A stretch of 18,737 nt of DNA from a bacterium UBP8_UBA6595 (lineage in GTDB: Bacteria > Margulisbacteria > Marinamargulisbacteria > UBA6595): NCBI GenBank assembly GCA_002433595.1, contig DJIL01000026.1, positions 1-18,737 on the forward strand, read 5' to 3'. The translations under genes and the position numbers were made by a program. Positions 6,307-14,184 of the stretch are shown here, piece after piece. The first letter of the stretch is position 1. Every line of letters begins with the position of its first letter. The notes below the pieces were generated by a model, which was given only the letters and a program-made list of their open reading frames with translations, ran no database searches and was not told the origin of the DNA.

Positions 6307-7173
6307 TTATTCCTTAGCCTGTTGTTCAACTAGATCCCAGTTTTGGTCGTCTCCATAAAATACCACGGGGCGTTCATCATCGGTTAAAACGGTGACGCTA
6401 CGGTGATCGGAATCGCGATGGATGGTGCTCGGTTCAATTTGATGATGCCGCAACATACCCCCAAAGGCCATTTCCAAATTGGGGCGTGTAAACGTTGTGG
6501 CTGTTTCACCATAGGCGAGTAGGCGTTGGTTAATCAGCATAACGGTATCGCAAAATGCGGGCACGCTTCCCAGGTTATGGGTAGATACAATAATCAAATG
6601 ACCCGATTTCCGCAACGTTTGAAATAGATCAGTTAAGGTGCTTTCGGTCGTATTGTCAACACCGGTAAAGGGTTCGTCCAATAAAATAATCGGGGCCTCC
6701 TGAGCCAAGGCCCGTGCCACAAATACCCGCTTTTTCTGACCGCCACTGAGTTCGCCAATTTGTCGATTTCGGTAGGCTGTCATGCCCACTCGATCCAAGG
6801 CCTGATCGGCACAGGCGCGGTCTTGAGCGGTGGGTATTCGCATAGGACCCATGCGGGTGTAGCGGCCCATGAGCACCACGTCGTCAACCAAAATAGGGAA
6901 GTCCCAATCAATATCATCCGCCTGGGGCACGTAGGCAACTTGATTGCGTTTAAGCGCGTGGTTGACCGGTCCATTGTTGATGAGTACAGACCCAGACGTT
7001 GGGTTTAGAAACCCCATCATGCATTTAAATAATGTAGATTTCCCCGATCCATTCATGCCAATTAATCCACAAATACGACCACCGGGTAAAGTTGCCGATA
7101 TCCCATCAATAGCCATGTGCCCGTTGGGGTAGGTGACGCTGATGGCGTTTAATTGAATAGTGGGTGTTGGCAT
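6307..7173 (-). CDS. Metal ABC transporter ATPase (SitB/TroB-like)
   Basis: A 288-residue cytosolic ATPase that powers the metal importer. Walker A GMNGSGKST (39-47), Q-loop Q84 in YVPQADDIDWDFPILVDDV, signature LSGGQ (142-146), Walker B ILLDEP (163-168), D-loop GVDN and H-loop H199 are all intact. The YVPQ..DIDWDFP..V.DVVLMGRY block is characteristic of Mn/Zn/Fe importers of this family. The ATG at 7173 shares one base with the stop of the binding-protein gene (TAATG). After the nucleotide-binding domain there is a tail (about 235-288) ending in acidic and polar residues, somewhat longer than the minimal domain. Probably active. Confidence 0.95.
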   Translation of the reverse strand: MPTPTIQLNAISVTYPNGHMAIDGISATLPGGRICGLIGMNGSGKSTLFKCMMGFLNPTSGSVLINNGPVNHALKRNQVAYVPQADDIDWDFPILVDDVVLMGRYTRMGPMRIPTAQDRACADQALDRVGMTAYRNRQIGELSGGQKKRVFVARALAQEAPIILLDEPFTGVDNTTESTLTDLFQTLRKSGHLIIVSTHNLGSVPAFCDTVMLINQRLLAYGETATTFTRPNLEMAFGGMLRHHQIEPSTIHRDSDHRSVTVLTDDERPVVFYGDDQNWDLVEQQAKE

Positions 7174-8096
7174 TATTGGGCGCGTGCGGTTTTAAATCCG
7201 TCGGCAATAGTGGTTGTGGTCACCGTGAGTAAATCCAAATAGGTAGGAACAGGCCCGTCAGCGGCACTTAATGCGTCCACATACAATACGCCACCGTAGT
7301 GGGCGCCAGTTTCGGCAGCAATTTGTTTAGCCGGTTTATCCGATACCGTGCTTTCGCTAAATACGACCGGAATCGAATGGGCACGGACGGCATCAATGAC
7401 CGCGCGAACTTGCTGGGGTGTTCCGTTTTGATCGGCATTAATGGGCCAGATGTACAGCTCATTCATACCCAAATCTTTGGCTAAATAACTAAAGGCGCCT
7501 TCACTGGTTACTAAATACCGATTTTCAGTTGGGATAAAGGCGAGTCTTTCGATTAATTTTTGGCGTATGGTGCGTACGGTATTTGCGTAATTCTCGGCAT
7601 TTTTATGGTAAATGTGGGCATTGGCGGGATCATGGGTAGATAGCGCATCTCGGATCGTGGTAATGTAGGCTACGGCCGCTGTAGTCGACATCCAGGCATG
7701 CGGGTTGGGGTGGGGGCCATTCTGAATGGGTATTGACGGAATGCCAGCCGATACAATTACGCTTGGCACATCACCAATATCGTGTGTAAATCGCTCAAAC
7801 CATGCCTCTAAATTTAGCCCATTCCATAAAATTAAATCAGCGTTCTTGGCACGTGCAATGTCTTTGGGGGTTGGCTGATAATGATGGATTTCAGCCCCTG
7901 GTTTTGCAATGGATTGCACCACAGCCGCATCGCCAGCAATAACTTTGGCCATATCAGCGATAATTGTAAATGAGGTAATAACGTGCAACGTTTGATCGCG
8001 CTCAGAAGTGGCGTCGGGCTGAGTATTAAATGAAAGAATGCCGCCGACTAAAGCACTAGCGATAAGTATAATGATTAAGTTTAATTTAAATGACAT
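7173..8096 (-). CDS. Periplasmic Mn/Fe-binding protein (SitA/TroA-like)
   Basis: A 307-residue cluster A-I solute-binding protein that captures divalent metal and delivers it to the permeases. The N-terminus (MSFKLNLIIILIASALVGGI) is a signal peptide or anchor without a lipobox Cys, so a soluble periplasmic protein is likely. Metal ligands by family position: H71 (IHHYQPTP), H133 (NPHAWMS), E199 (VTSEGAFSYLA) and D274 (LYVDALS). The third ligand is Glu as in PsaA/SitA/MntC, not the His of ZnuA, which favours Mn or Fe over Zn. YIWPINADQNGTP and VVFSESTVSDKP are also SitA-like. GGAG 7 bp before the ATG is a good ribosome binding site. The regulator gene lies 42 bp upstream, on the same strand. 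Confidence 0.93.
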   Translation of the reverse strand: MSFKLNLIIILIASALVGGILSFNTQPDATSERDQTLHVITSFTIIADMAKVIAGDAAVVQSIAKPGAEIHHYQPTPKDIARAKNADLILWNGLNLEAWFERFTHDIGDVPSVIVSAGIPSIPIQNGPHPNPHAWMSTTAAVAYITTIRDALSTHDPANAHIYHKNAENYANTVRTIRQKLIERLAFIPTENRYLVTSEGAFSYLAKDLGMNELYIWPINADQNGTPQQVRAVIDAVRAHSIPVVFSESTVSDKPAKQIAAETGAHYGGVLYVDALSAADGPVPTYLDLLTVTTTTIADGFKTARAQ

Positions 8097-8138
8097 AGTG
8101 GGACTCCGGTTATAGGTAATGGTTGTTTACAGTGGGTA

Positions 8139-8645
8139 TTAATGACGCCATGGAGACTGGCGGTGGCTCTGAATACGATTAAATAGTTGGGCATGTTTAT
8201 CAATTGATTGAACGGACGTTTGAATGTGGGTTTGAACGTCTAAGGGTAAGTCTAAAAAGCATTTTATAAAGGCGTGGAGGCGCTGGGCGGCCAGAGGGGA
8301 TAAGCCGTGTTCAATTTTACAGGCATCGGCAGTGGCTGTTTCAGCGTCCAGGCACAATACAGTGTGTAAAAACGCTTCGGTATCATCGTGTCGGTGGGTT
8401 ACTTGCTGAGCAATTGCCAGGCCCTGATCAGACAGCTGGATGCTTTCGCGGGGCCTATGAATGACATAGCCGTGCTGAGTCAGCGCTTTGATGGTACGGG
8501 TTACCGTTGGGAGCTGGCAGCCCAATCTTTTCGCTAAATCCGTCACAGTAACCGTGGGTTTTCCGTCCTGGTTAAGCCGAAAGATAATTTCAAGATAATC
8601 TTCTTGAGTAGCGGTGAGTTGACGAATGGCTGAGTTGATTGTCAT
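8139..8645 (-). CDS. DtxR/MntR-family metal-dependent repressor
   Basis: A 168-residue regulator expected to sense Mn or Fe and repress the uptake operon that follows it. LTATQEDYLEIIFRL opens the winged-helix domain, with the recognition HTH at about 31-56 (VTVTDLAKRLGCQLPTVTRTIKAL). THRHDDTEAFL and ACKIEHGLSPLAAQRL form the dimerisation and metal-binding part. By alignment to B. subtilis MntR the ligands are D16, E19, H86, C109, E112 and H113; C109 replaces the MntR Glu and resembles DtxR. ATG 8645 is chosen because the best promoter (8680-8652) starts transcription there; ATG 8651 or GTG 8687 would add 2 or 14 residues. Gene order regulator-binding protein-ATPase-permease-permease supports the role. 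Confidence 0.88.
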   Translation of the reverse strand: MTINSAIRQLTATQEDYLEIIFRLNQDGKPTVTVTDLAKRLGCQLPTVTRTIKALTQHGYVIHRPRESIQLSDQGLAIAQQVTHRHDDTEAFLHTVLCLDAETATADACKIEHGLSPLAAQRLHAFIKCFLDLPLDVQTHIQTSVQSIDKHAQLFNRIQSHRQSPWRH

Positions 8646-8663
8646 TACCATATGGTAATTACC
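8644..8663. promoter_or_regulatory. Palindromic operator on the regulator promoter
   Basis: 8644-8659 is a perfect 16-bp palindrome (ATTACCAT/ATGGTAAT), and an overlapping 10-bp palindrome, GGTAATTACC, occupies 8654-8663. This gives three ATTACC/GGTAAT half-sites in 20 bp. The element covers the predicted -10 hexamer and start codon of the regulator gene. A further single half-site lies at 8115-8120, just upstream of the binding-protein gene. Position and symmetry suggest an autoregulatory site for the DtxR-family protein; binding is inferred. Confidence 0.6.
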
Positions 8664-8680
8664 GTAGAGTAAGTTGTCAA
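8652..8680 (-). promoter_or_regulatory. Promoter of the metal-uptake operon
   Basis: On the minus strand: TTGACA (8680-8675, perfect -35), a 17-bp spacer, TACCAT (8657-8652, 4 of 6 to the -10). The predicted start is near 8645, coinciding with the A of an in-frame ATG. The -10 lies inside the palindromic operator, so bound repressor would block RNA polymerase. Confidence 0.5.
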
Positions 8681-8748
8681 TAGACACGCCCCTAATTGGT
8701 GAGTTTAAGCGTTGGTCCAGGCAGTGGTGCAGTTGCTGTGAATGGGTT

Positions 8749-8777
8749 TTGTTTCGTTCACGTATGTGTGCTATACT
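8749..8777 (+). promoter_or_regulatory. Extended -10 promoter of the nusA operon
   Basis: TTGTTT (8749-8754), a 17-bp spacer ending in TG plus one base, then TATACT (8772-8777): TGTGCTATACT is a strong extended -10. The predicted start is near 8784, giving a leader of about 160 nt before the nusA ATG at 8945. The promoter is divergent from that of the metal operon, 70 bp away. Confidence 0.6.
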
Positions 8778-8783
8778 GATTCA

Positions 8784-8944
8784 CTAGTTATGAGTTTTTC
8801 GCATAACGCTTTTTGCTACAATTAAATTTGCGCCAGTTTGTTCTAACAGCAAACAATTACACAGAGCAAAAAATACAGGGCAAAAAATGTTTGAAATATA
8901 ATTAAGTTGATATAGGTTAGAAACAGTAGAGTAAAGGAACGGTT
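8784..8944 (+). other. nusA operon leader with two small hairpins
   Basis: A non-coding leader of about 160 nt. Hairpin 1: GTTATG/CATAAC, 8787-8792 with 8802-8807, 9-nt loop, followed by GCTTTTTGC. Hairpin 2: GTTTGTT/AGCAAAC, 8836-8842 with 8848-8854, 5-nt loop, one G-U pair. A near-repeat GCAAAAAAT occurs twice between 8866 and 8889. A stand-alone TATAAT at 8897-8902 has no -35. AAAGGA, about 7 nt before ATG 8945, is the ribosome binding site. No rimP remnant is found. NusA operons are often autoregulated, but no antiterminator box is recognised here. Confidence 0.45.
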
Positions 8945-10336
8945 ATGATTTTAATTAAAGATTTAAAGAAAATCGCAGCTCAGCTTAAGGCCGAGCGATC
9001 TATTGAATTGGGTGATTTGGTTGGCGCTATTGAGAAGTCATTGGTTGCTGCCTATGCTCGAAATTATGGTCAAATGGAAGGGGTTCTTTCGGTATTAAAT
9101 GCAGAAACAGGGGAATGCCGTATTATTGCAACCAAGTCAATTGTAGACGCAGTAAACGACGAAACCATTGAAATTAGTATTGAGCAGGTGCGTGCAGAAG
9201 GTCTTTTAGGGGCTGTGGGGGATACCGTAGAGGTTGATGTGACGCCAGAATCGTTTGGTCGGGTGGCCATTCAAGCCGCTAAAAATGTAATTTTACAAAT
9301 GATCAACGAATCTGAAAAAGCGTATGTGTACGATAAATTCAAAGAAAAAATTGGGCAGTTGGTAAACGGGGTTGTTCAGCGAGTTGAAGGCATGAATTAT
9401 TTAGTTAACTTGGGGGATGTTGAGGCTACACTAACTCGCCGTGATCAAATTCCCGGGGAAACCTTGCATTCAGGGGATCATGTTCGGGTATTTTTATCAG
9501 ATATTACGCTAACCAATCGGGGGCCTATCTTGCGTATTTCACGATCATGCCCAGAATTTCTAATTGAACTGTTCAAACTGGAAGTTCCTGAAATTAAAGA
9601 AAAGAATATTATTGAAATCAAAGCCATTGCCCGGGATGCGGGGATGCGGTCCAAAGTTGCGGTATACAGCAATCACCAGGATGTTGGGGCGGTTGGAACG
9701 TGTGTTGGCCACATGGGAACGCGCATTCAAAATATTTTAAAAGCATTAAGTAACGAAGAAAAAGTAGATATTTTAAACTGGAGCGTCGATCCAATTGCCT
9801 TTATTGCCAATTCGATGAAGCCAGCGACAGTATCTAAAGTTTTAATCACAAGTTCGGACAGTAAAACCGCTATTGTAGTGGTGCCACAAGATCAATTATC
9901 ATTAGCTATTGGCAAAAAAGGGGTAAATGTTCGGTTGGCTGTTCGGCTAACGGGTTGGAAAATTGATATTTTGTCCGAAGAAAAGTATGCAGAAGAAAAA
10001 GATAGCCTAAGCGTGGAAGCGGTTGACAGTAGTTTGACAGCTCGTTTAGAAAATGAAAAACCATCAGGCAGTGCCAGTTTGGCGGATAATATCCGTGCAG
10101 AGTTGGCCTCTAGCCAAGCGGATGATGATGAGGAGGATGATGAAACCCCATTGTCTCAATTGGCCCATATGTATGGATTTGAGCCCAATGAGTTTGTTTC
10201 TGAGTTGGCTAAGCGGTCGGTAACGGTGAATGAGTCACAGCCATTGGATGATGCGACAATTGCAAAAATTCGAGCCGCATTTAATCAAGAAGATAAAGCG
10301 TGTGTAGTGGATAAAGATTCGACAGGAGATAATTAA
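8945..10336 (+). CDS. nusA: Transcription elongation factor NusA
   Basis: NusA, 463 residues, binds RNA polymerase and nascent RNA to modulate pausing, termination and antitermination. Domains in order: N-terminal polymerase-binding domain (about 1-125), S1 (about 137-203), KH1 (about 225-285, CVGHMGTR) and KH2 (about 295-345, QLSLAIGKKGVNVRLAVRLTGWKIDIL). A short C-terminal extension with a highly acidic patch (DDDEEDDE, about 403-410) ends in a small helical module. The segment ALSNEEKVDIL in KH1 has one residue more than the usual ELxGEKIDIV form. It is the first gene of the cluster and has the clearest Shine-Dalgarno sequence (AAAGGA). rimP and ylxR, common neighbours in other bacteria, are absent. 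Confidence 0.97.
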   Translation: MILIKDLKKIAAQLKAERSIELGDLVGAIEKSLVAAYARNYGQMEGVLSVLNAETGECRIIATKSIVDAVNDETIEISIEQVRAEGLLGAVGDTVEVDVTPESFGRVAIQAAKNVILQMINESEKAYVYDKFKEKIGQLVNGVVQRVEGMNYLVNLGDVEATLTRRDQIPGETLHSGDHVRVFLSDITLTNRGPILRISRSCPEFLIELFKLEVPEIKEKNIIEIKAIARDAGMRSKVAVYSNHQDVGAVGTCVGHMGTRIQNILKALSNEEKVDILNWSVDPIAFIANSMKPATVSKVLITSSDSKTAIVVVPQDQLSLAIGKKGVNVRLAVRLTGWKIDILSEEKYAEEKDSLSVEAVDSSLTARLENEKPSGSASLADNIRAELASSQADDDEEDDETPLSQLAHMYGFEPNEFVSELAKRSVTVNESQPLDDATIAKIRAAFNQEDKACVVDKDSTGDN

Positions 10337-10342
10337 ATTGGT

Positions 10343-12232
10343 ATGAAGGTTAATGAGCTGGCAAAATCGCTAAAGATATCCGATAACCAAATGGTTAAGT
10401 TCTTATCAGATCTAAATATTCGGATTAAAGGCCGATCCGCTAAACTTGATACTCAAACAGTTAAAATGGTCCGAGAGTTATATGCGGAATATTTGTCAGA
10501 AAAAGAAGTGGTTCAAAATGAAGCCCGAACCCTATCCCTTAATTTTGATACGGTTTCTATACGAGAGTATGCTGAGATGCTGGATCTCAAATTATCCGAT
10601 ATTATGCAAGTCCTTATGCAAAAGCAATGGGTTATGAATTTAAACACGATGATTAATCGGCAGCAAGCCATTGAAATCGCAGCTGCATTAAACATTACAG
10701 TTGATTCAGCTGAAGTTAAACAAACAACTGCCCAAAACATAGGGGTGGAGTCGTCCACTAACGATCCCAAGCGTCCACCAGTCATTACGGTTATGGGCCA
10801 CGTGGATCACGGGAAAACATCGTTATTAGACAATATTCGAAAAACCAACGTTCAGGCTAAAGAAGCCGGTGCGATTACCCAGCATATTGGGGCTTACCAG
10901 GTGTTGGTGAATGGTGGGAAATTTACATTTTTGGATACGCCTGGTCATGCGGCCTTCACATCCTTGCGTTCGCGAGGCGTACGCATTACCGATCTGGTTA
11001 TTTTGGTAATAGCGGCCGATGACGGCGTTAAGCCTCAAACGATTGAAGCCATTGAGCATGCTAAAGCAGCCGGGGTTCCTATTATTGTTGCGTTAAATAA
11101 AATGGATGTATCGGGAGCCAATCCGGATCGGGTTAAGCAAATGCTAACGGAATATGAGTTGGTATGCGAGGAGTGGGGCGGTGAAACCGCGGTGGTTCCC
11201 ATTTCCGCTAAAACAGGGGATGGTATTGATGCTTTGCTGGATATGATTCAACTAACCGCCGATGTTTTAGAGCTCACGGCATCTACAACAGGACAGGCCC
11301 AAGGTGTTGTAATTGAAGCCCGCTTGTCCAAGCAAAAAGGGCCGTTAGCCACCGTGTTAATTCAATCGGGCACATTGGCCGTGGGTCAATACTTTTCGGT
11401 GGGGTCAACCTATGGGAAAGCCCGTGCTTTAATTAATGATTTGGGGCAAACCGTTCAAGCAGCGGAGCCAGGAATGCCGGTTGAAATTATGGGGTTTTCG
11501 GATGTGCCGGAATCCGGCAGTGTTTTGATTGCTCATGATAAAGAAAAAGATGCGCGCAAAGCGGTGGTGCACGCCAACGGCATGGGTAAGCACGAGGTAC
11601 AAGTAACTGGCCGTGCGGATGAGCGCCAAGGTAATTTAGTGACCGTGGTCGTAAAAGCCGACGCACAGGGATCCGTTGATGCCTTAAAGCAGCTAATGTC
11701 CGATGAGAAAAGTGTCAAAATTCGCATGGTTCGTGCGGGTTTGGGGGATGTCACGGAAGATGATATTAACTTAGCGGCAATTTCTGGGGGAATGATTATT
11801 GGGTTTGGTGTCAAACTATCGAATTCGGTTCAAAAAATTGCGGATAATGCTGCGGTTGAAGTTCGCTTATATAGTGTCATTTACCGTGCCATTGAGGACT
11901 TGGCCCAGTTGATTCAGGGCAAGCGGATTGTGGACTATGATTACAAGCAAGTGGGAACGTTAACTGTTCGAGCGGTGTATCAATATTCTAAGTTTGGCTC
12001 TATTGCCGGTGTGTATGTGGATTCTGGAGAGGTTTCTCGTGGATATCGCGCAACGGTAACACGGGGTAAAAAAGAAATTGGTAATGGAGAGATTAATTCT
12101 TTGAAACGATTCAAAGAGGATGTCAACGAGGTCAAAGAAGGCTACGAGTGTGGGGTGGTTGTGCGCGGGATTGACTTTCAAGAAGGAGACACGATTGCCG
12201 TATACAAGCAGTTTGAACGACCGGTCGACTAG
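10343..12232 (+). CDS. infB: Translation initiation factor IF-2
   Basis: IF-2, 629 residues, is the GTPase that recruits initiator fMet-tRNA to the ribosome. Two N-terminal IF2_N-type modules (1-50, MKVNELAKSLKISDNQMVKF; about 70-120, SIREYAEMLDLKLSDIMQVL) precede the G domain: GHVDHGKTS (152-160, G1), AITQHIGAYQV (177-187), DTPGHAAF (198-205, G3), NKMD (252-255, G4), PISAKTGDG. Domains II-IV follow, including VTEDDINLA, DYDYKQVGTLTVR and a GYECGV.V end typical of IF-2. It is much shorter than E. coli IF-2 (about 890) because the long charged linker is missing. It starts 6 bp after nusA, and rbfA follows 6 bp after its stop. Confidence 0.97.
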   Translation: MKVNELAKSLKISDNQMVKFLSDLNIRIKGRSAKLDTQTVKMVRELYAEYLSEKEVVQNEARTLSLNFDTVSIREYAEMLDLKLSDIMQVLMQKQWVMNLNTMINRQQAIEIAAALNITVDSAEVKQTTAQNIGVESSTNDPKRPPVITVMGHVDHGKTSLLDNIRKTNVQAKEAGAITQHIGAYQVLVNGGKFTFLDTPGHAAFTSLRSRGVRITDLVILVIAADDGVKPQTIEAIEHAKAAGVPIIVALNKMDVSGANPDRVKQMLTEYELVCEEWGGETAVVPISAKTGDGIDALLDMIQLTADVLELTASTTGQAQGVVIEARLSKQKGPLATVLIQSGTLAVGQYFSVGSTYGKARALINDLGQTVQAAEPGMPVEIMGFSDVPESGSVLIAHDKEKDARKAVVHANGMGKHEVQVTGRADERQGNLVTVVVKADAQGSVDALKQLMSDEKSVKIRMVRAGLGDVTEDDINLAAISGGMIIGFGVKLSNSVQKIADNAAVEVRLYSVIYRAIEDLAQLIQGKRIVDYDYKQVGTLTVRAVYQYSKFGSIAGVYVDSGEVSRGYRATVTRGKKEIGNGEINSLKRFKEDVNEVKEGYECGVVVRGIDFQEGDTIAVYKQFERPVD

Positions 12233-12238
12233 ACGCTT

Positions 12239-12550
12239 ATGAACCGAGTTGCCCGTGTCTCTCAGCTGATTCGCCAGGTAATCGCTACAATTCTATTGCG
12301 TGAGATCCGGTCTGACAAAGTCACTATGGTCAGTATTTTATATGTTGATATTTCACCCGATTTTCACAATGCAACGGTATATTATAGTGTGATTGGTACG
12401 CATGAAGAATGCAACAAAACCCAGCGGTTTTTACGGAAAATGGCACCCTTTATTAAAGGCAAGTTAGGGCGAATGTTGTCGATGCGCACAGTCCCCAATT
12501 TGCGATTTCGATACAAATCCTATAAAGATGTTGGCCCTCATGACGGATAA
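12239..12550 (+). CDS. rbfA: Ribosome-binding factor A
   Basis: RbfA, 103 residues, is a KH-like cold-shock and 30S maturation factor that helps form the 5' end of 16S rRNA. NRVARVSQLIRQVIATILLREI matches the N-terminal helix; VTMVSILYVDISPDFHNATVYYSV matches the vtit.V.vs.Dl..A.Vyvs core; RTVPNLRFRY matches the R..PeL.F end. Length is at the short side of the family. No Shine-Dalgarno sequence precedes ATG 12239, and the gene overlaps the nrnA start, so expression is probably coupled to infB. Its position between infB and nrnA/truB is the conserved order. Confidence 0.93.
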   Translation: MNRVARVSQLIRQVIATILLREIRSDKVTMVSILYVDISPDFHNATVYYSVIGTHEECNKTQRFLRKMAPFIKGKLGRMLSMRTVPNLRFRYKSYKDVGPHDG

Positions 12551-13490
12551 CGAGATATTTCAATCCCTTCATGCCCAACTTACTACCGCTAAGTATGTGG
12601 TTATCGCTGTCCATGCGGACCCTGACATGGATGCCATTGGGTCTGCCTTGGCAATGCGGACCTATTTAATGGATCAAGGAAAAGTGGCGACGCTATGGTT
12701 GCGGGGGTTTAGTGCTCGGCATTATGATTTTTTGGCAGATGTAGCCAGCATTGTTACGGACCCAGAACCCCCCCATGGGGATACGCTTTTGGTTATGGAT
12801 TGCGCAACGGCATATCGCGTTGAAGGCTGGCAAAAAACAGGAGTACCCAGTGGGTATTCGACGGTAATTAATTGGGACCACCATCAGCACAATGATCAAT
12901 TTGGTCAGTTGAACGTGGTTGATACCGGTATGTCGTCTATGGGTGAGTATGTGTATTGGTTTTTTAAGTCGGTTGGCTATGCCTTGGATGCCAATCAAGC
13001 CACGCAGTTATACGCCGCTATTGTATATGATACCGGTCGGTTTGCGTACAGCAATGTCACCACAAGTACGTTTCAAGCGAGTGCGGCTCTCGTTGAGGCA
13101 GGGGCTCAGCCCGAGGTGGTTAATAACGCCATTTATAATGCCAAATCAGTATCGCAAATTAAGGGTTTGGCAACGGCAATGGGTCGCTTAACAATTGAAC
13201 GTCGCTACGGCTATGTATACACATATTTGTTGCCCGATGAGCCGCCAGTATCCCAAGATTCCTTGGAGCTTATGCGGTCATTAAAAACGGCTAAGGTATT
13301 GGTTTTATTTCGGGGTAAAGAGTGTGGGGTGAAGGTGAGCTTTCGATCCAAGACGGACTTTGATGTCGCAACATTTGCTCAGCAATTTGGTGGGGGTGGG
13401 CATCGGCGAGCTTCAGGAGCGTTTGTGAGTGGTTCGGTGGAGTCCGTTATAGATACTGTGCTTCAGGCGCTGGAAAATGCCTTGCGATGA
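12540..13490 (+). CDS. nrnA: DHH/DHHA1 nanoRNase, NrnA-like
   Basis: A 316-residue DHH-family phosphoesterase, likely degrading nanoRNA (2-5 nt) and/or pAp as in B. subtilis NrnA. DHH domain: VHADPDMDAIGSALA (H25, D29, D31), LLVMDCA and INWDHHQHN with the DHH triad. The DHHA1 substrate domain ends with FGGGGHRRASG, the conserved GGGH motif. ATG 12540 is preferred since it begins MTDNEIF just before the first helix; ATG 12528 would add four residues. Either start overlaps the rbfA end (11 or 23 bp). This gene between rbfA and truB is a known order in Firmicutes and some other phyla but not in most proteobacteria. Exact substrate is inferred. Confidence 0.88.
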   Translation: MTDNEIFQSLHAQLTTAKYVVIAVHADPDMDAIGSALAMRTYLMDQGKVATLWLRGFSARHYDFLADVASIVTDPEPPHGDTLLVMDCATAYRVEGWQKTGVPSGYSTVINWDHHQHNDQFGQLNVVDTGMSSMGEYVYWFFKSVGYALDANQATQLYAAIVYDTGRFAYSNVTTSTFQASAALVEAGAQPEVVNNAIYNAKSVSQIKGLATAMGRLTIERRYGYVYTYLLPDEPPVSQDSLELMRSLKTAKVLVLFRGKECGVKVSFRSKTDFDVATFAQQFGGGGHRRASGAFVSGSVESVIDTVLQALENALR

Positions 13491-14184
13491 GCGCAACCCA
13501 GTCGCTGGGTTTGTATTGGTTAATAAACCCGTTGGGCCGTCCTCTTTTCACGTTATCGCTCAACTAAGGCGACTCACCGGAGTTCGGCGTATTGGGCATG
13601 CAGGCACATTGGATCCGTTGGCCTCGGGTTTATTAATTGTAGCCATTGGGCGTCAGTATACTCGGCAACTGGATACTTTTGTGGGCATGGACAAGTCGTA
13701 TCGGGTGACATTTGAATTGGGAAAAACCACGACAACGTACGATTCTGAAGGTAGCATCACGCACCAGCTTCCTCAGGTATCTGTGACTGCGGACCAAGTG
13801 TACGCAGCAGTGGCGGGGTTTCAGGGGACCTATGATCAAATCCCGCCAGCGTTTTCAGCCAAAAAAGTAAATGGGGTTCGGGCCTATGATCGGGCGCGAA
13901 AGGGTCAAACGGTGGTCTTGGCACCTCAGTCAGTGCGCATTGATTCTATAATGATCGAGGCCATGGTACTCAGTATTCCCAATCCCACAGTTACAGTGAG
14001 TGTGAGGTGTTCCAAGGGTACGTATGTACGGTCTTTGGTGCATGATATTGGTCAGGCGTTGGGTGTGGGGGGGACGGTCACCGCTTTAGAGCGATACGCC
14101 ATTGGGTCTTATGAGGTGGATCAAGCGATTAGTCTGGATACCGCATGTTTGGATCAACTGGAAGCGATGGTATTTCATGCGTGA
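13477..14184 (+). CDS. truB: tRNA pseudouridine(55) synthase TruB
   Basis: TruB, 235 residues, makes pseudouridine 55 in the T-loop of tRNAs. GFVLVNKPVGPSSFHVIAQL (11-30), catalytic D46 in GHAGTLDPLASGLL (40-53), MDKSYRVTFELG, PAFSAKKVNGVRAYDRARKG and VRCSKGTYVRSLVHDIG follow in canonical order. The PUA-like C-terminal domain of longer TruB proteins is missing, as in short bacterial forms. ATG 13477 lies inside the nrnA 3' end (14-bp overlap) and is the only start that retains the N-terminal strand. Codons near the end overlap ribF by 8 bp. Confidence 0.95.
   Translation: MPCDERNPVAGFVLVNKPVGPSSFHVIAQLRRLTGVRRIGHAGTLDPLASGLLIVAIGRQYTRQLDTFVGMDKSYRVTFELGKTTTTYDSEGSITHQLPQVSVTADQVYAAVAGFQGTYDQIPPAFSAKKVNGVRAYDRARKGQTVVLAPQSVRIDSIMIEAMVLSIPNPTVTVSVRCSKGTYVRSLVHDIGQALGVGGTVTALERYAIGSYEVDQAISLDTACLDQLEAMVFHA

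Noticed and set aside
8897..8902. Second nusA promoter based on a perfect TATAAT
   Set aside because: No -35 match or TG extension lies at the right distance, and the region is AT-rich; the 8749-8777 promoter is clearly better.
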